A stretch of 64,000 nucleotides of DNA from Vibrio hyugaensis (lineage in GTDB: Bacteria > Pseudomonadota > Gammaproteobacteria > Enterobacterales > Vibrionaceae), in contig NZ_CP025795.1 of assembly GCF_002906655.1 (NCBI RefSeq), positions 620,001 to 684,000 of the forward strand. The letters run 5' to 3'. Shown here in pieces: positions 1-8,623 of this stretch. The notes under the pieces were generated by a model, which saw only the letters and a program-made list of their open reading frames with translations, was not told the DNA's origin and made no database searches. The position numbers were made by a program, and so were the translations under genes. The stretch's first letter is position 1. Every line of letters starts with the position of its first letter.

Positions 1-592
1 CAAAAGGAAAATGCTCGCTCATGTGTGGGTTGCGTAACCACGTATGCTGGGGGTAGTGACCTAATTCATCATTAAACTCACCAGACAGAACAAAGATCTC
101 TTCCCCTCCAAAATGGCGATGAGGTTGAAACTTCTCATTTTTGGGCCATTTCACTAACGCCACATGCTCGTGTTCGAAATCGTGCAAGGGCATCACCTGC
201 AGTCCACCGATGCCTTGCAACCACGGGGCTTCGTTGGTGTCGATGCGCACCGTTTTCAGATCATCGGGAGCGAACTGGTTGAGCTTAACCAAAATTATGC
301 AGCCTTCTTTGCTAAAGGGCGCGTGTTGGCTTCCTGGCGGATTGCGTAAGTAAGTCCCGGTGGGGTAATCACCATGCTCGTCAGAAAACACCCCTTCGAG
401 CACCAGTATCTCTTCTCCATATGGGTGAGGGTGGGTCGAAAACTGTGAATTTGGCTCATAACGTACCACGCTAGTGGTGTGCCCAGATTCTTTGGCTTCT
501 CGTTCTAGTGGCTTTCGCCAAACGCCTAATGCTGGGCTGGCAATCCAATCTTGTTGTGCGGTGTTAATCACCAACCGTTGTGAAAAATCCAT
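1..592 (-). CDS. ChrR-like anti-sigma factor cupin domain protein (partial, cut by window edge)
   Basis: The reading frame starts at an ATG at 592 and stays open to base 1, so the C-terminus lies outside the window. The translated part (about 197 residues) begins MDFSQRLVINTAQQDW and holds two cupin repeats of the ChrR type. The first has HPHPYGEE followed by LVLEGVFSDEHGDYPTGTYLRNPPGS; the second repeats the plan with HRHFGGEE, FVLSGEFNDELGHYP and WLRNP. In the family these His/Glu residues bind a metal, and ChrR cupins can sense singlet oxygen or peroxide or act as stand-alone enzymes. There is no N-terminal zinc anti-sigma domain here and no sigma factor gene within the visible sequence, so a role in sigma control is not supported; it may be a free-standing cupin. 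The family call is firm, the role unknown. Confidence 0.75.
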   Translation of the reverse strand, partial: MDFSQRLVINTAQQDWIASPALGVWRKPLEREAKESGHTTSVVRYEPNSQFSTHPHPYGEEILVLEGVFSDEHGDYPTGTYLRNPPGSQHAPFSKEGCIILVKLNQFAPDDLKTVRIDTNEAPWLQGIGGLQVMPLHDFEHEHVALVKWPKNEKFQPHRHFGGEEIFVLSGEFNDELGHYPQHTWLRNPHMSEHFPF

Positions 593-638
593 GTTTAACA
601 TTGCTTGTTACCGGTGTCAGTCATGTTTGGAATAAGTA

Positions 639-905
639 TATACCCAAGTGACTTCAAGATGCAGGATTCAGAGCGTTGTCACTGATTTAAGTTCAAGGAA
701 AACAACGCAGCGTAATAGCAAGCTCTTTCCAAGTTGTTTGACGATGAAATTGCGTCAGTGACACGCTCCCAAAGGGCGAGTTGCCTTGGCTTGTATGCTT
801 CGTTAACAATTTTTTATTTAGAGCCACTAGATCTTCAAATTGTTGCCTCGCCTTCAAACCAAGTCATTCTCGCTGAACCTAGCACTTTGAGGTTACTTGG
901 GTATA
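639..905 (+). repeat. Dispersed ~270-bp repeat with terminal inverted repeats, copy A
   Basis: The element begins TATACCCAAGTGACTTCAAG and ends with the inverse, GGTTACTTGGGTATA. Full-length relatives lie at 12492-12773 (opposite orientation) and 39686-39951, and a shortened one near 46561. Inside, GAGCGTTGTCACTGA pairs with TCAGTGACACGCTC and AACAATTT pairs with AAATTGTT, giving two internal stems between the ends. No frame is conserved between copies, so the ORFs that cross it are chance. It resembles non-autonomous MITE/ERIC-like elements; the family name is not established here. Confidence 0.8.
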
Positions 906-1114
906 CACAGTTTCAAACTACGCGTGTCTTGTCTGTTTGGCGGCTCTGATTTTTATCGTTTTAGCTCGCTGAACAAACATGAGGTAAGGCGGGGAGATGC
1001 GATGAGCAAACTGGACGTGTGATGGTCAATAATCATTAACCTTATGATTATTATTGATAATGTTCACACAAAATGATTTTACAAATTGTTACATGCTTCG
1101 CTTTTTTTAATTTT

Positions 1115-1163
1115 TGTTATGTTATAACATCCGCGAAATATTTGATGGTGTTATAACATAACA
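1115..1163. promoter_or_regulatory. Pair of Zur-like operator dyads
   Basis: TGTTATGTTATAACA at 1115-1129 and its exact 15-base reverse complement TGTTATAACATAACA at 1149-1163 lie just before the GTG start at 1181. Both fit the gammaproteobacterial Zur core TGTTATA-N-TATAACA with one mismatch. The centres are 34 bp apart. Zinc-dependent repression of the downstream operon is the natural reading, inferred from motif and gene content. A weaker A/T-rich Fur-like stretch lies at about 1042-1062. Confidence 0.7.
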
Positions 1164-1180
1164 AAATAAGGAAAAACGTT

Positions 1181-2323
1181 GTGAATAAAAAATTGGTCTC
1201 TTTAGCGGTTGGTAGTTTGTTTGTTTCCCCAGTTTTCGCCGATACGCTTTCGAACCCTCAGATTGGCGTGGTACTAGACGGTTACTATCAAGATGGCCAG
1301 CGTCATAACTCAGAGCGTGAAGAAGGTTTTGGCCTGGGTCATACTGAGCTGAACATGTCTGCAAACATTGATGATAAATTCCACGGTGCACTAACGGCGG
1401 TTCTAGAAAGCCACGGTGATGAAACCGAGCTGATGCTTGAAGAGGCGTTTATTGAGACACTAGCACTACCATACGGCTTAAATGTACGTGCAGGTCGCTT
1501 CCTATCTGACTTTGGTTACCTGAACAACCAACACATGCACACAGACAGCTTTGTTGAGCGTCCAATTGCTTACCGTACTTTCCTTGGCTCGCATTACTAC
1601 GATGACGGTGTGCGTGCAAACATCGTTCTTCCAACTGACCTATATGTGAAGTTAGGTGTAGAAGCATTAAGCGGCAGCAAGATGTCTTCTGTTGAAGATG
1701 GTTCTGAAGTTGGCGTTTACACCACAACACTTAAGCTTGGCAGCGATTTCTCAGAGTCTTCAAGCTGGCAGTTTGGCCTGAGCTACCTACGTAACGAAAA
1801 CGGTAAGGTAACAGAGTTCGAAGATCATGATCACGGCCATGCAGACAAGCACGATCATGACCACAACCACGCAGCTGCGGTAACGGGTGAAAACTTATAC
1901 GGTGCAGACTTTGTATGGAAGTGGGCGCCAGATGGTAACTACAAGTACAGCAACTTCACGCTATCTGCGGAATACATGTTGCTAGACGGAGTGGTAGACA
2001 GCAAATACAAGAACGATGCTGAATCACCAGACAACCTAAGCGCATACTACGTATCGGGTGTTTACCGCTTTAACCCAAGCTGGTCAGCGGGACTTCGTTA
2101 CGGTGAAGCAGAAAGCTACGATGGCCATGCGCACGGCGACCACATGCACTTCACAGCACTGAACGATAAAGAAATGGATGCGATGATCGCATGGGATTCT
2201 TCTCACTTCGGAACTATCCGTGCGCAATACACTCGCATTGATAACCAAGACAGCGAGACAGACAACGTATTCACTCTGCAATACGTGATGACATTTGGAG
2301 CGCACGGTGCACATGCGTTCTAA
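1181..2323 (+). CDS. Outer-membrane beta-barrel protein with His-rich loops, putative zinc-regulated porin
   Basis: The 380-residue protein has a signal peptide (MNKKLVSLAVGSLFVSPVFA) and a C-terminal Phe typical of outer-membrane barrels. The body consists of alternating amphipathic strands of porin type. Two surface-loop-like segments are rich in histidine: DHDHGHADKHDHDHNH at about residues 213-228 and YDGHAHGDHMH near residue 312, which suggests capture of Zn or a similar cation. The start is a GTG preceded by AAGGAAAA. It is the first gene of an operon with a metal-binding protein and an ABC-3 permease, and two Zur-like boxes lie upstream. There is no TonB box or plug domain, so it is not a TonB-dependent receptor. 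The metal role is inferred from histidines, operators and neighbours. Confidence 0.75.
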   Translation: MNKKLVSLAVGSLFVSPVFADTLSNPQIGVVLDGYYQDGQRHNSEREEGFGLGHTELNMSANIDDKFHGALTAVLESHGDETELMLEEAFIETLALPYGLNVRAGRFLSDFGYLNNQHMHTDSFVERPIAYRTFLGSHYYDDGVRANIVLPTDLYVKLGVEALSGSKMSSVEDGSEVGVYTTTLKLGSDFSESSSWQFGLSYLRNENGKVTEFEDHDHGHADKHDHDHNHAAAVTGENLYGADFVWKWAPDGNYKYSNFTLSAEYMLLDGVVDSKYKNDAESPDNLSAYYVSGVYRFNPSWSAGLRYGEAESYDGHAHGDHMHFTALNDKEMDAMIAWDSSHFGTIRAQYTRIDNQDSETDNVFTLQYVMTFGAHGAHAF

Positions 2324-3239
2324 GCTGACATTAAATAAATGCAGTTTAGCGATAATGGCGGCGGGGGCTGCCATCATCTCTTCACCTGCTTTGGCTCTTA
2401 ACATCTTTGTTTGTGAGCCAGAATGGAAAGCTCTTCTCGAAAGTCACGCCCCAGACGCGACCATCTATTCTGCGACCACCGCCAAGCAAGATCCTCATTA
2501 CGTACAAGCTCGCCCTTCTTTGATTGCAAAGATGCGCCAAGCCGACATGGCCATGTGTTCTGGCGCGGAGTTAGAAGTAGGGTGGTTACCTATGCTGCAA
2601 GTTCGCAGTAGCAATGGTGCGGTACAAAACGGTTCACAAAGTATGATCTACGCGACCGATTTCGTGCGTATGTTAGACACTCATGATCATGTCGACCGCA
2701 GCATGGGGGACATTCATGCGCACGGAAACCCACATGTGCAGTTTGCGGCTAATGACATTATTCCCTTGTCACATGCGGTGACGAAACGGTTACAAGTGCT
2801 TGACCCAGACAACGCGCAAACCTATCAATTTAACGGCATGAAGTTCCGTGCCCATTGGCGTAAAAAGCTCAATGAGTGGAATGAGAAAGCTGCACCATTG
2901 AAAGGCAAGCAAGTTGTGGGGTATCACGCAACCTATCGCTACTTGTACGATTGGCTTGGCATGGAGCAAATTGCTGACTTAGAGCCTAAACCGGGCATCT
3001 CACCAACCACATCACATCTGCAGTCTTTGACTAAACTGGACACGAACTCTTTTGATGCGATCGTTTACTCGTCGCATCAAGACCAGCGTCCAGCAAACTG
3101 GCTACAGAAACAAACCAATAAGCCGCTGATTCAGCTGCCTTTAACGGTTTCTGATGGCGAAAGCTTAGATGAAATGTACGACCAAGTTATCGATGATTTG
3201 TTGGATGTGTTAGTGCAACCTGTTCCGGTGAAGATCTAA
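2313..3239 (+). CDS. Metal ABC transporter substrate-binding protein (ZnuA/cluster A-I family)
   Basis: ATG at 2313 overlaps the end of the preceding gene by 11 bases and gives a signal peptide ending SSPALALNIF; an upstream TTG at 2295 is possible but would lengthen the peptide needlessly. The 308-residue protein belongs to the ZnuA/MntC/PsaA-type periplasmic binding proteins. Candidate metal ligands are the His in DPHYVQARPS, the His residues in HAHGNPHVQF and the His in GYHATYRYLYDWLG, matching the family's three-His pattern. The long His-rich loop of classical ZnuA is absent. It should deliver metal to the permease encoded 3 bases downstream. Zinc is the favoured ligand because of the Zur-like boxes; Mn is not excluded. 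Confidence 0.82.
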   Translation: MRSKLTLNKCSLAIMAAGAAIISSPALALNIFVCEPEWKALLESHAPDATIYSATTAKQDPHYVQARPSLIAKMRQADMAMCSGAELEVGWLPMLQVRSSNGAVQNGSQSMIYATDFVRMLDTHDHVDRSMGDIHAHGNPHVQFAANDIIPLSHAVTKRLQVLDPDNAQTYQFNGMKFRAHWRKKLNEWNEKAAPLKGKQVVGYHATYRYLYDWLGMEQIADLEPKPGISPTTSHLQSLTKLDTNSFDAIVYSSHQDQRPANWLQKQTNKPLIQLPLTVSDGESLDEMYDQVIDDLLDVLVQPVPVKI

Positions 3240-3242
3240 GCC

Positions 3243-4037
3243 ATGGCAGATTATGCATGGCTATTACCCGCGGTGCTGTGTGGCTTGATCGCTCTGATAG
3301 GTAACGTGGTACTCGGACAGCAAGTGCTAAAGCGTCAGATTATCTTCATTGATTTGGCGGTGGCACAAGTTGCTGCCTTGGGGGCTGCACTGAGTCACTA
3401 TTGGTTGAACCAATACGATCTCTTCTCTGGTTCTTTCTTTGGTGAGATGGTTGGCCCTTGGGTGATGTCATTATTACTTTGCGGTCTGATCGCCTTAATG
3501 GAAAAACGATATCAGCAACATCTAGAACCGATGATTGGCAGCTTGTTTGTGGTATCCGCCTCTCTAGCGATATTACTGGTGAGCAAAGACCCGCACGGTG
3601 CCGATTTTATCCAAGGGATTCTCAACGGGCAGTTGTTGTGGTCAACATGGGATGATGTTTGGCCTTTGGCATTAATCACCGCAGCGATGTTGTTATTGGT
3701 GTGGCTCAAGCCAGAATTCATGCAGGGCAGTGGCTTCTATCTCATCTTCGCGATATTAATGCCGATTACGGTCAAGTTAACGGGCATCTATTTAGAATTT
3801 GCCTTGTTGGTGATTCCTGCCTTGTGTGCGGCAGCACTGAAAGGTACAAGATTCTTCGTTGCGAGCATCAGCATTGGCATCGTGGGGATATTGTCGGGCG
3901 TCGCGGCGTCAGCGTATTATGACTTACCAAGTGGGGCGAGTATCGTGATCACCTTGTTCATTGCAGGCATGTTGTTCAATCTTTTGCTTCAGCCTTGGCT
4001 GCAAAAAGCGCAATCCGTTCATGAAGAAACAGCATGA
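3243..4037 (+). CDS. Metal ABC transporter permease (ABC-3/ZnuB family)
   Basis: A 264-residue integral membrane protein of about eight hydrophobic segments, starting MADYAWLLPAVLCGLIALIG. The segment GQQVLKRQIIFIDLAVAQVAALG matches the early ZnuB/ABC-3 permease pattern in which the ATPase-contacting region follows the first helices. It begins 3 bases after the stop of the substrate-binding gene, so the two are translationally linked. No ATP-binding subunit is encoded before or after it; a terminator at 4091-4123 closes the unit and the next genes face the other way. An ATPase such as ZnuC would have to be supplied from elsewhere. Confidence 0.85.
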   Translation: MADYAWLLPAVLCGLIALIGNVVLGQQVLKRQIIFIDLAVAQVAALGAALSHYWLNQYDLFSGSFFGEMVGPWVMSLLLCGLIALMEKRYQQHLEPMIGSLFVVSASLAILLVSKDPHGADFIQGILNGQLLWSTWDDVWPLALITAAMLLLVWLKPEFMQGSGFYLIFAILMPITVKLTGIYLEFALLVIPALCAAALKGTRFFVASISIGIVGILSGVAASAYYDLPSGASIVITLFIAGMLFNLLLQPWLQKAQSVHEETA

Positions 4038-4090
4038 AAACAGGCTGAGGAACCTGCTCGAACGTTGACCTAGTACTTTGGCTTAATGAT

Positions 4091-4123
4091 AAAAAGGCTC
4101 CGCGTGAACGGAGCCTTTTGTTT
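4091..4123 (+). terminator. Rho-independent terminator of the metal-uptake operon
   Basis: GGCTCCGC / ACGGAGCC stem with a GTGA loop, preceded by five A and followed by TTTTGTTT; it can act in both directions and also faces the end of the DUF1501 gene. Confidence 0.8.
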
Positions 4124-4194
4124 AGCACTGCTTTTTCTTATTAGTAACCTTGCTAGTTATTAACTGATTACTTAGTTACTTATCTCTTTCTATA

Positions 4195-5541
4195 TTAGCA
4201 AGATTTGAACAGAGGGAGAGTCTGAGGTTGGATTGAATCTGTCAAAGTGTTATCTAGCGCAGGGAAAAGTCGATTAATTCCCTCTTCTGTAAGCCCCAAC
4301 CAAGCCATTAAGCTCGCATGTAACTGATCACTCGAGATGGTCGGAATTACACGACCGCGTGATAACAAGTAAGGGCTTTGCTCAGATAAGTCTGGGTATT
4401 CACCCACAACTGTTTGCCCTGCGACACCACCACCCATCACCAATGCGTGGCTAGCCCAGCCATGATCAGTACCATCAGTGCCATTTGGAATCAAAGTTCG
4501 ACCAAATTCTGAGTGGGTAAACGTGGTCACTTGGTCAAAGAGTCCGTGGTTTTGTAGGGCGAGTTGGAACGCAGCCATGGCTTCTGCCAGATCTTGCAAT
4601 AACCCCGTTTGGCGATTGAGCTGTGCCGAGTGCGTGTCAAATCCGCCTAACTTGCAACTAAAGTATTGCGCAGGGTGTTGGAATTGGTCTTTATGCAGAA
4701 TCAGTTTGAACACCGCTTTCAGCTGTTTGCCAATTCGGGTATCTGGGAACACGTCGGTAATCTCTGCATTCAAAATTGCGCTAAATTGCTCGTACATGTT
4801 GGTGGAATCCACCGCGACACTGGCATAGTGAGATTGAAAGACGTTGTTGTAACTGCCCGTGCTTTGTAGTCGATCGAACAGAGTGCGTGAGCGGTCATCA
4901 TTAAAAATGTCGCTTGGCGGTTGAGAGCCCACCGAGTTGGATTGTGCTTCAATGCAGTTCGTCCACACTTGTGTGCCACCAATATCAAACATCGGCGACA
5001 GTTCGTTCAAGTTTCGCAGCATTGAGCCTAGCTCGGTCGAGGTCTTAGCACCAAAGCCCTCTTTGGACAACGATTGTGTCGCATGCGATTGAACCATCGT
5101 TGATTGATGTGAATGGCTAAACAGATGCGCAGGGCGTGTGGTTTCATCATAAATGATGTTGTTCACACGTTGTGTTAATGGACCAAGATTGACCACTGGC
5201 ACTAGATTTGCGTTGTCCCAGTAAGGTTTTAGTGCCACCATCGCAGGGTTGAGCGCCAATTTCGCGGCATCATTGACGGCATCTAAGTGGATACAAGCAG
5301 AGTCATCCAATGCCAAGTTGCCACGCAAAGCTCGATATTGAGCATTGGCAGTAGCCGCCGTTGGGATCAACATGTTGTAGCCATCATTCCCCCCTGCTAA
5401 GTCGATACCCACGATAGCACGGTAGCCATTTTGGCATTGATTGAAAGAATTCGCGAAGGCCGGAAAAGCCGCTAAGTTAAGCGCAGAAATACCCACTCCA
5501 GCGGTACCCGCTTGTAAAAAACGACGACGAGTTAAGTTCAT
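4195..5541 (-). CDS. DUF1501 domain protein, Tat-exported
   Basis: The N-terminus MNLTRRRFLQAGTAGVGIS is a twin-arginine signal (TRRRFLQ), so the folded protein is exported by Tat. The body is a DUF1501 protein (alkaline-phosphatase-like fold; several members are described as sulfatase-like) with GIDLAGGNDGYNMLIP near the N-terminus, SHSHQSTMVQSH and HSEFGRTLIPNGTDGTDHGW, all family hallmarks. I chose ATG 5541 because the AGGGG ribosome site lies 8 bases before it; ATG 5547 overlaps the upstream stop codon and sits only 2 bases from that site. The gene follows a DUF1800 gene, and the two families are commonly encoded together in many bacteria. The substrate is unknown. Confidence 0.85.
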   Translation of the reverse strand: MNLTRRRFLQAGTAGVGISALNLAAFPAFANSFNQCQNGYRAIVGIDLAGGNDGYNMLIPTAATANAQYRALRGNLALDDSACIHLDAVNDAAKLALNPAMVALKPYWDNANLVPVVNLGPLTQRVNNIIYDETTRPAHLFSHSHQSTMVQSHATQSLSKEGFGAKTSTELGSMLRNLNELSPMFDIGGTQVWTNCIEAQSNSVGSQPPSDIFNDDRSRTLFDRLQSTGSYNNVFQSHYASVAVDSTNMYEQFSAILNAEITDVFPDTRIGKQLKAVFKLILHKDQFQHPAQYFSCKLGGFDTHSAQLNRQTGLLQDLAEAMAAFQLALQNHGLFDQVTTFTHSEFGRTLIPNGTDGTDHGWASHALVMGGGVAGQTVVGEYPDLSEQSPYLLSRGRVIPTISSDQLHASLMAWLGLTEEGINRLFPALDNTLTDSIQPQTLPLFKSC

Positions 5542-5546
5542 AATCA

Positions 5547-7031
5547 TTACCCCTGTGTGATGAATTCTGGTGATAGCAGTGCGTTCATAACGAGATTCTT
5601 AATCTCTTTGCGCCACTTAGATTGGCGGCTTGGGCACTGAGCGAGGTAATCGAGATAACATAAGCGCGCTTGCTCACTCATTTGGAAAGCAAACAAATGT
5701 TCGTTGAGGTAATCCACTACGCCCTCATCATCGAACGCGAGGTAACGGGTGAACAATTCTTCATCCATGTACCAATCTTTGGCCTCTTCTTCAAAACGTG
5801 CAACCAACTCTCGGAATTGAATCCCGTATTGGTAGATGTCGTGCCATTGATACACATTGAACTCTGGCGCCACTAAACCAGTGAAACTCGGGTGGTTAGG
5901 GGCATCGTCCGGTTGGTAGTAATAGAAGACCGAAGGGGCAGACAGAGGCAGTAGTCGCTCGTACCAGTTGAATTGTTTTGGCCACATCAGGACGCCGTCA
6001 CGTCGTTTGACTTTCAGCGCACGCATTGCATGCGTAAACACGGAAAGTGGGTCGCGTAATTTACCCACTGAGCTACCAGAGCGAAGCGCGTCTTTGTCGG
6101 TCAAAATCGCAATGATGAGCGTTTTCAGATCACCGTCAGAGCGCTTGAATGCACGGCGCGCACGGCGAATATAACCGGATCTTGGATTACTGGTCACAAG
6201 CTTATTGATGAAGAATTTCGTGACAAATGTATAGAGCGTGTTTTGGTTCATCAAGAGCTCAATCACCGCTTCTAGTTCTTCTTCTGCGGACAGGCCTGCG
6301 GCAAACTTCTTGCCTAATATGCGTTTTTCTCCCATATCATGCTCGCCGCGCGGCAACATTGGTTGGCTGTATTTTTCGTTGCCACGAATGTCGATGAACT
6401 TCCAACCGGTAAAGACACGTGCCAGTTCTTCGATGTCCTCTTGCGTATAAGATGGCACTTCGTTACCTTCGGCATCCAAACGTACTTCACCGTTGTTGCG
6501 CAGCTTAACAGGGCCAAGCGTGAACAACTGCAACAGCTCGCGTGCGTAGTTTTCATCTGGGGCAGTGAGCTCATTAGAAACGTTGTTTACGAAGGTCAGA
6601 TATTCACCCATGATTGGCGATGTCGACACAAAACGAATCACATCTCGGAAGTTAGCAAAAGCGTTGTCGAGCAACCCATCAAAGTATTGGCACATGTAGC
6701 GACGTTTAGAAGCTGCGCTAAAAGCCGGATCTTTTACGCTCACCACAAACAGTTGCGATAGAGTATAAGCAATGCGCTGACGCAAAATGTCTTGCCCATC
6801 TAGCGTCATTCTTGTCCAACTGCTCGCGTAGTACAGCCCTTGACCTAAATCGGGGACATTGGTTTCATCTTGTTCAAAATGGGTTAGCCAAGAAGACGGT
6901 GTAATTAGGGTTTGCTGAGCGACCCAGTTTTCAATACTTCCTGATTGAACTAGGTGATTGATGTCACTTTGGGATGGCCCAAAAGTGCACTGTTGCAGCG
7001 TTCTTGCTGCATCTATATAAGCCTGATTCAT
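5547..7031 (-). CDS. DUF1800 family protein
   Basis: DUF1800 members typically begin with an AARFLxQATFGP-like motif; here MNQAYIDAARTLQQCTFGPS stands at the very N-terminus if ATG 7031 is used. That start has a GGGAG ribosome site 6 bases upstream, so I prefer it over ATG 7088 or GTG 7100. Further family features are TRPRE-like ENYARELLQLFTLG, the DIEELARVFTGW segment and GEHDMGEKRILG. Length (494 residues) is normal. The stop codon overlaps the first possible ATG of the DUF1501 gene, so the two are co-translated. Neither protein has an assigned reaction; a joint exported or envelope function is inferred. Confidence 0.82.
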   Translation of the reverse strand: MNQAYIDAARTLQQCTFGPSQSDINHLVQSGSIENWVAQQTLITPSSWLTHFEQDETNVPDLGQGLYYASSWTRMTLDGQDILRQRIAYTLSQLFVVSVKDPAFSAASKRRYMCQYFDGLLDNAFANFRDVIRFVSTSPIMGEYLTFVNNVSNELTAPDENYARELLQLFTLGPVKLRNNGEVRLDAEGNEVPSYTQEDIEELARVFTGWKFIDIRGNEKYSQPMLPRGEHDMGEKRILGKKFAAGLSAEEELEAVIELLMNQNTLYTFVTKFFINKLVTSNPRSGYIRRARRAFKRSDGDLKTLIIAILTDKDALRSGSSVGKLRDPLSVFTHAMRALKVKRRDGVLMWPKQFNWYERLLPLSAPSVFYYYQPDDAPNHPSFTGLVAPEFNVYQWHDIYQYGIQFRELVARFEEEAKDWYMDEELFTRYLAFDDEGVVDYLNEHLFAFQMSEQARLCYLDYLAQCPSRQSKWRKEIKNLVMNALLSPEFITQG

Positions 7032-7470
7032 TTTATCTCCCGCAGGTTTTTTATCTTTGTCAGGTAAGGCGTCCTTTGTTACGTCCATATTTAAAAGCAC
7101 GCTGTATCTTTAAATCGTAATCGAGATTTTTGATATCAAGAATGTAATAACCACAGCTTTACTGTGACTTTGCTGCATAATCTGAGAATTAAATGGGTGA
7201 GCTTTAAATGAAAGAGTGCTTATTAAACAGAAGGCGCATTTGTTGAGCATGCTTGATGGGTAGAACGGTGACGGAAACGTGTTATTTGGCAAACCATCAT
7301 CAAGTTGTCTTGATTAGTTCACATACCCCTTCCAGACTGTTCCTATAGTTTGAAGTAAATATAAAAGACCCTGCGTATGAGAAGCGCAGCTGTAACGCGG
7401 CTAGGCATAAAAACAAAAAACGCTAGGGAAGAAAGCGAATTTGTAATCTCAACATTTAAGGAAGACCAAG
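7032..7470. other. Intergenic region between divergent genes
   Basis: About 440 bases holding the divergent promoters of the DUF1800 and SDR genes. No convincing sigma-70 pair, repeat or RNA was seen; short frames here lack ribosome sites. Confidence 0.5.
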
Positions 7471-8190
7471 ATGAAACCGGAAAAAGTAGCAGTAGTCACT
7501 GGTGCGGCTCGTGGTATTGGGCAGGCCATTTGTGAGCAATTACTGGAAGATGGGTTCCACGTCGTCGGGCTGGACATATCGCCTGTAGATTGGAGCCAGT
7601 CGGCACAGCTAAGCAGTTATCAAGTCAACTTGTGTGATGCCGCAGCCGTCAGCGAAGTGGTAGGAAGTATTGTAGAGCAATACGGAAGAATCGATGCCCT
7701 AGTTAACAATGCGGGCATCACTCGCGATGCACTGTTGCCAGACATGTTAGAGCAAGATTGGGACAGCGTTATCGACGTGAACCTAAAAGCGGTGTTCTTA
7801 CTCACCCAGCGTGTTGCTCCTGTGATGCTAGAGCAAGGCGCAGGTAGTATTGTCAGCATTTCTTCTATCGTAGGGACGGATGGCAATATAGGTCAGAGTA
7901 ACTATGGCGCAAGTAAAGGCGGCGTGATCTCGATGAGCAAAGGCTGGGCGAAAGAGCTATCGAGAAAGGGCGCGCAAATACGCGTCAATTGTGTCGCGCC
8001 AGGCTTTATCGCCACCGACATGACCAAGAACCTACCAGAAAAAGTCATTCAAATGATGGAGGGTAAAACCCCATTAGGACGAATGGGCTCAGTGCAAGAC
8101 ATCGCCAATGGTGTTGCCTTCTTAACCTCCGATAAGAGCGCTTACATCACTGGCCAAGTGCTCAAGATTGACGGTGGTTTAGTGCTTTAG
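7471..8190 (+). CDS. SDR family oxidoreductase, FabG/PhaB-like 3-ketoacyl reductase
   Basis: A 239-residue classical short-chain dehydrogenase. The NAD(P)-binding TGAARGIG lies at residues 10-17, the NNAG motif at 79-82, active-site serines at 131/132, and the catalytic YGASK with Tyr145 and Lys149. The C-terminal GRMGSVQDIANGVAFLTSD and ITGQVLKIDGG are typical of FabG and acetoacetyl-CoA reductases (PhaB), which reduce 3-oxoacyl thioesters with NADPH. The start is supported by AAGGAAG 8 bases upstream. The gene stands alone with its own terminator and is not next to other fatty-acid or PHA genes, so the substrate stays open. Confidence 0.85.
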   Translation: MKPEKVAVVTGAARGIGQAICEQLLEDGFHVVGLDISPVDWSQSAQLSSYQVNLCDAAAVSEVVGSIVEQYGRIDALVNNAGITRDALLPDMLEQDWDSVIDVNLKAVFLLTQRVAPVMLEQGAGSIVSISSIVGTDGNIGQSNYGASKGGVISMSKGWAKELSRKGAQIRVNCVAPGFIATDMTKNLPEKVIQMMEGKTPLGRMGSVQDIANGVAFLTSDKSAYITGQVLKIDGGLVL

Positions 8191-8216
8191 CCGATGAATT
8201 AATACCTCAAATAACA

Positions 8217-8248
8217 AACGCCCTTTCCTGTGTGAAGGGCGTTTTTTG
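8217..8248 (+). terminator. Rho-independent terminator after SDR gene
   Basis: AACGCCCTTTC / GAAGGGCGTT stem with a short loop and a TTTTTT tail. Confidence 0.85.
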
Positions 8249-8623
8249 TGAAGCGACATTATTGGGTAGCGGGTATAATGTTTCTCCATCAAGAGTGAGA
8301 AACAAGCAATGTCCTGATATCGAGCATTAGTTTTGTAACAACTATGCGAATGATACTCCCAATTTTAGATTAAGAGATTAAATTTTATTTTATTAAGTGA
8401 TTGATTTTAAGGTAAATAAAATTTAATGAAGAAATGCATATCTATTATTTTTACATGGTGTATAGTGTCGCCATCTCAAACGGTGAGTTATTGATAATAT
8501 ATTTAGTTCAAGATCTTCTCAGTTTTTTCGATTAAATTCGTCATATTTATCCTGCGATACCTTATTCTTTATTCCTTATTTAGTAGCTTTCTTTTTAACT
8601 CAATCAATGTATCGAGATATATT
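8249..8623 (+). other. AT-rich leader region of the cold-shock gene
   Basis: About 375 bases without an ORF. CspA-family genes usually carry a long structured 5' untranslated RNA, and this stretch is the right size and place for one; the transcription start is not visible. Confidence 0.4.

Noticed and set aside
734..949. 71-codon frame in the dispersed repeat
   Set aside because: The other copies have different frames there, so it is not conserved as protein.
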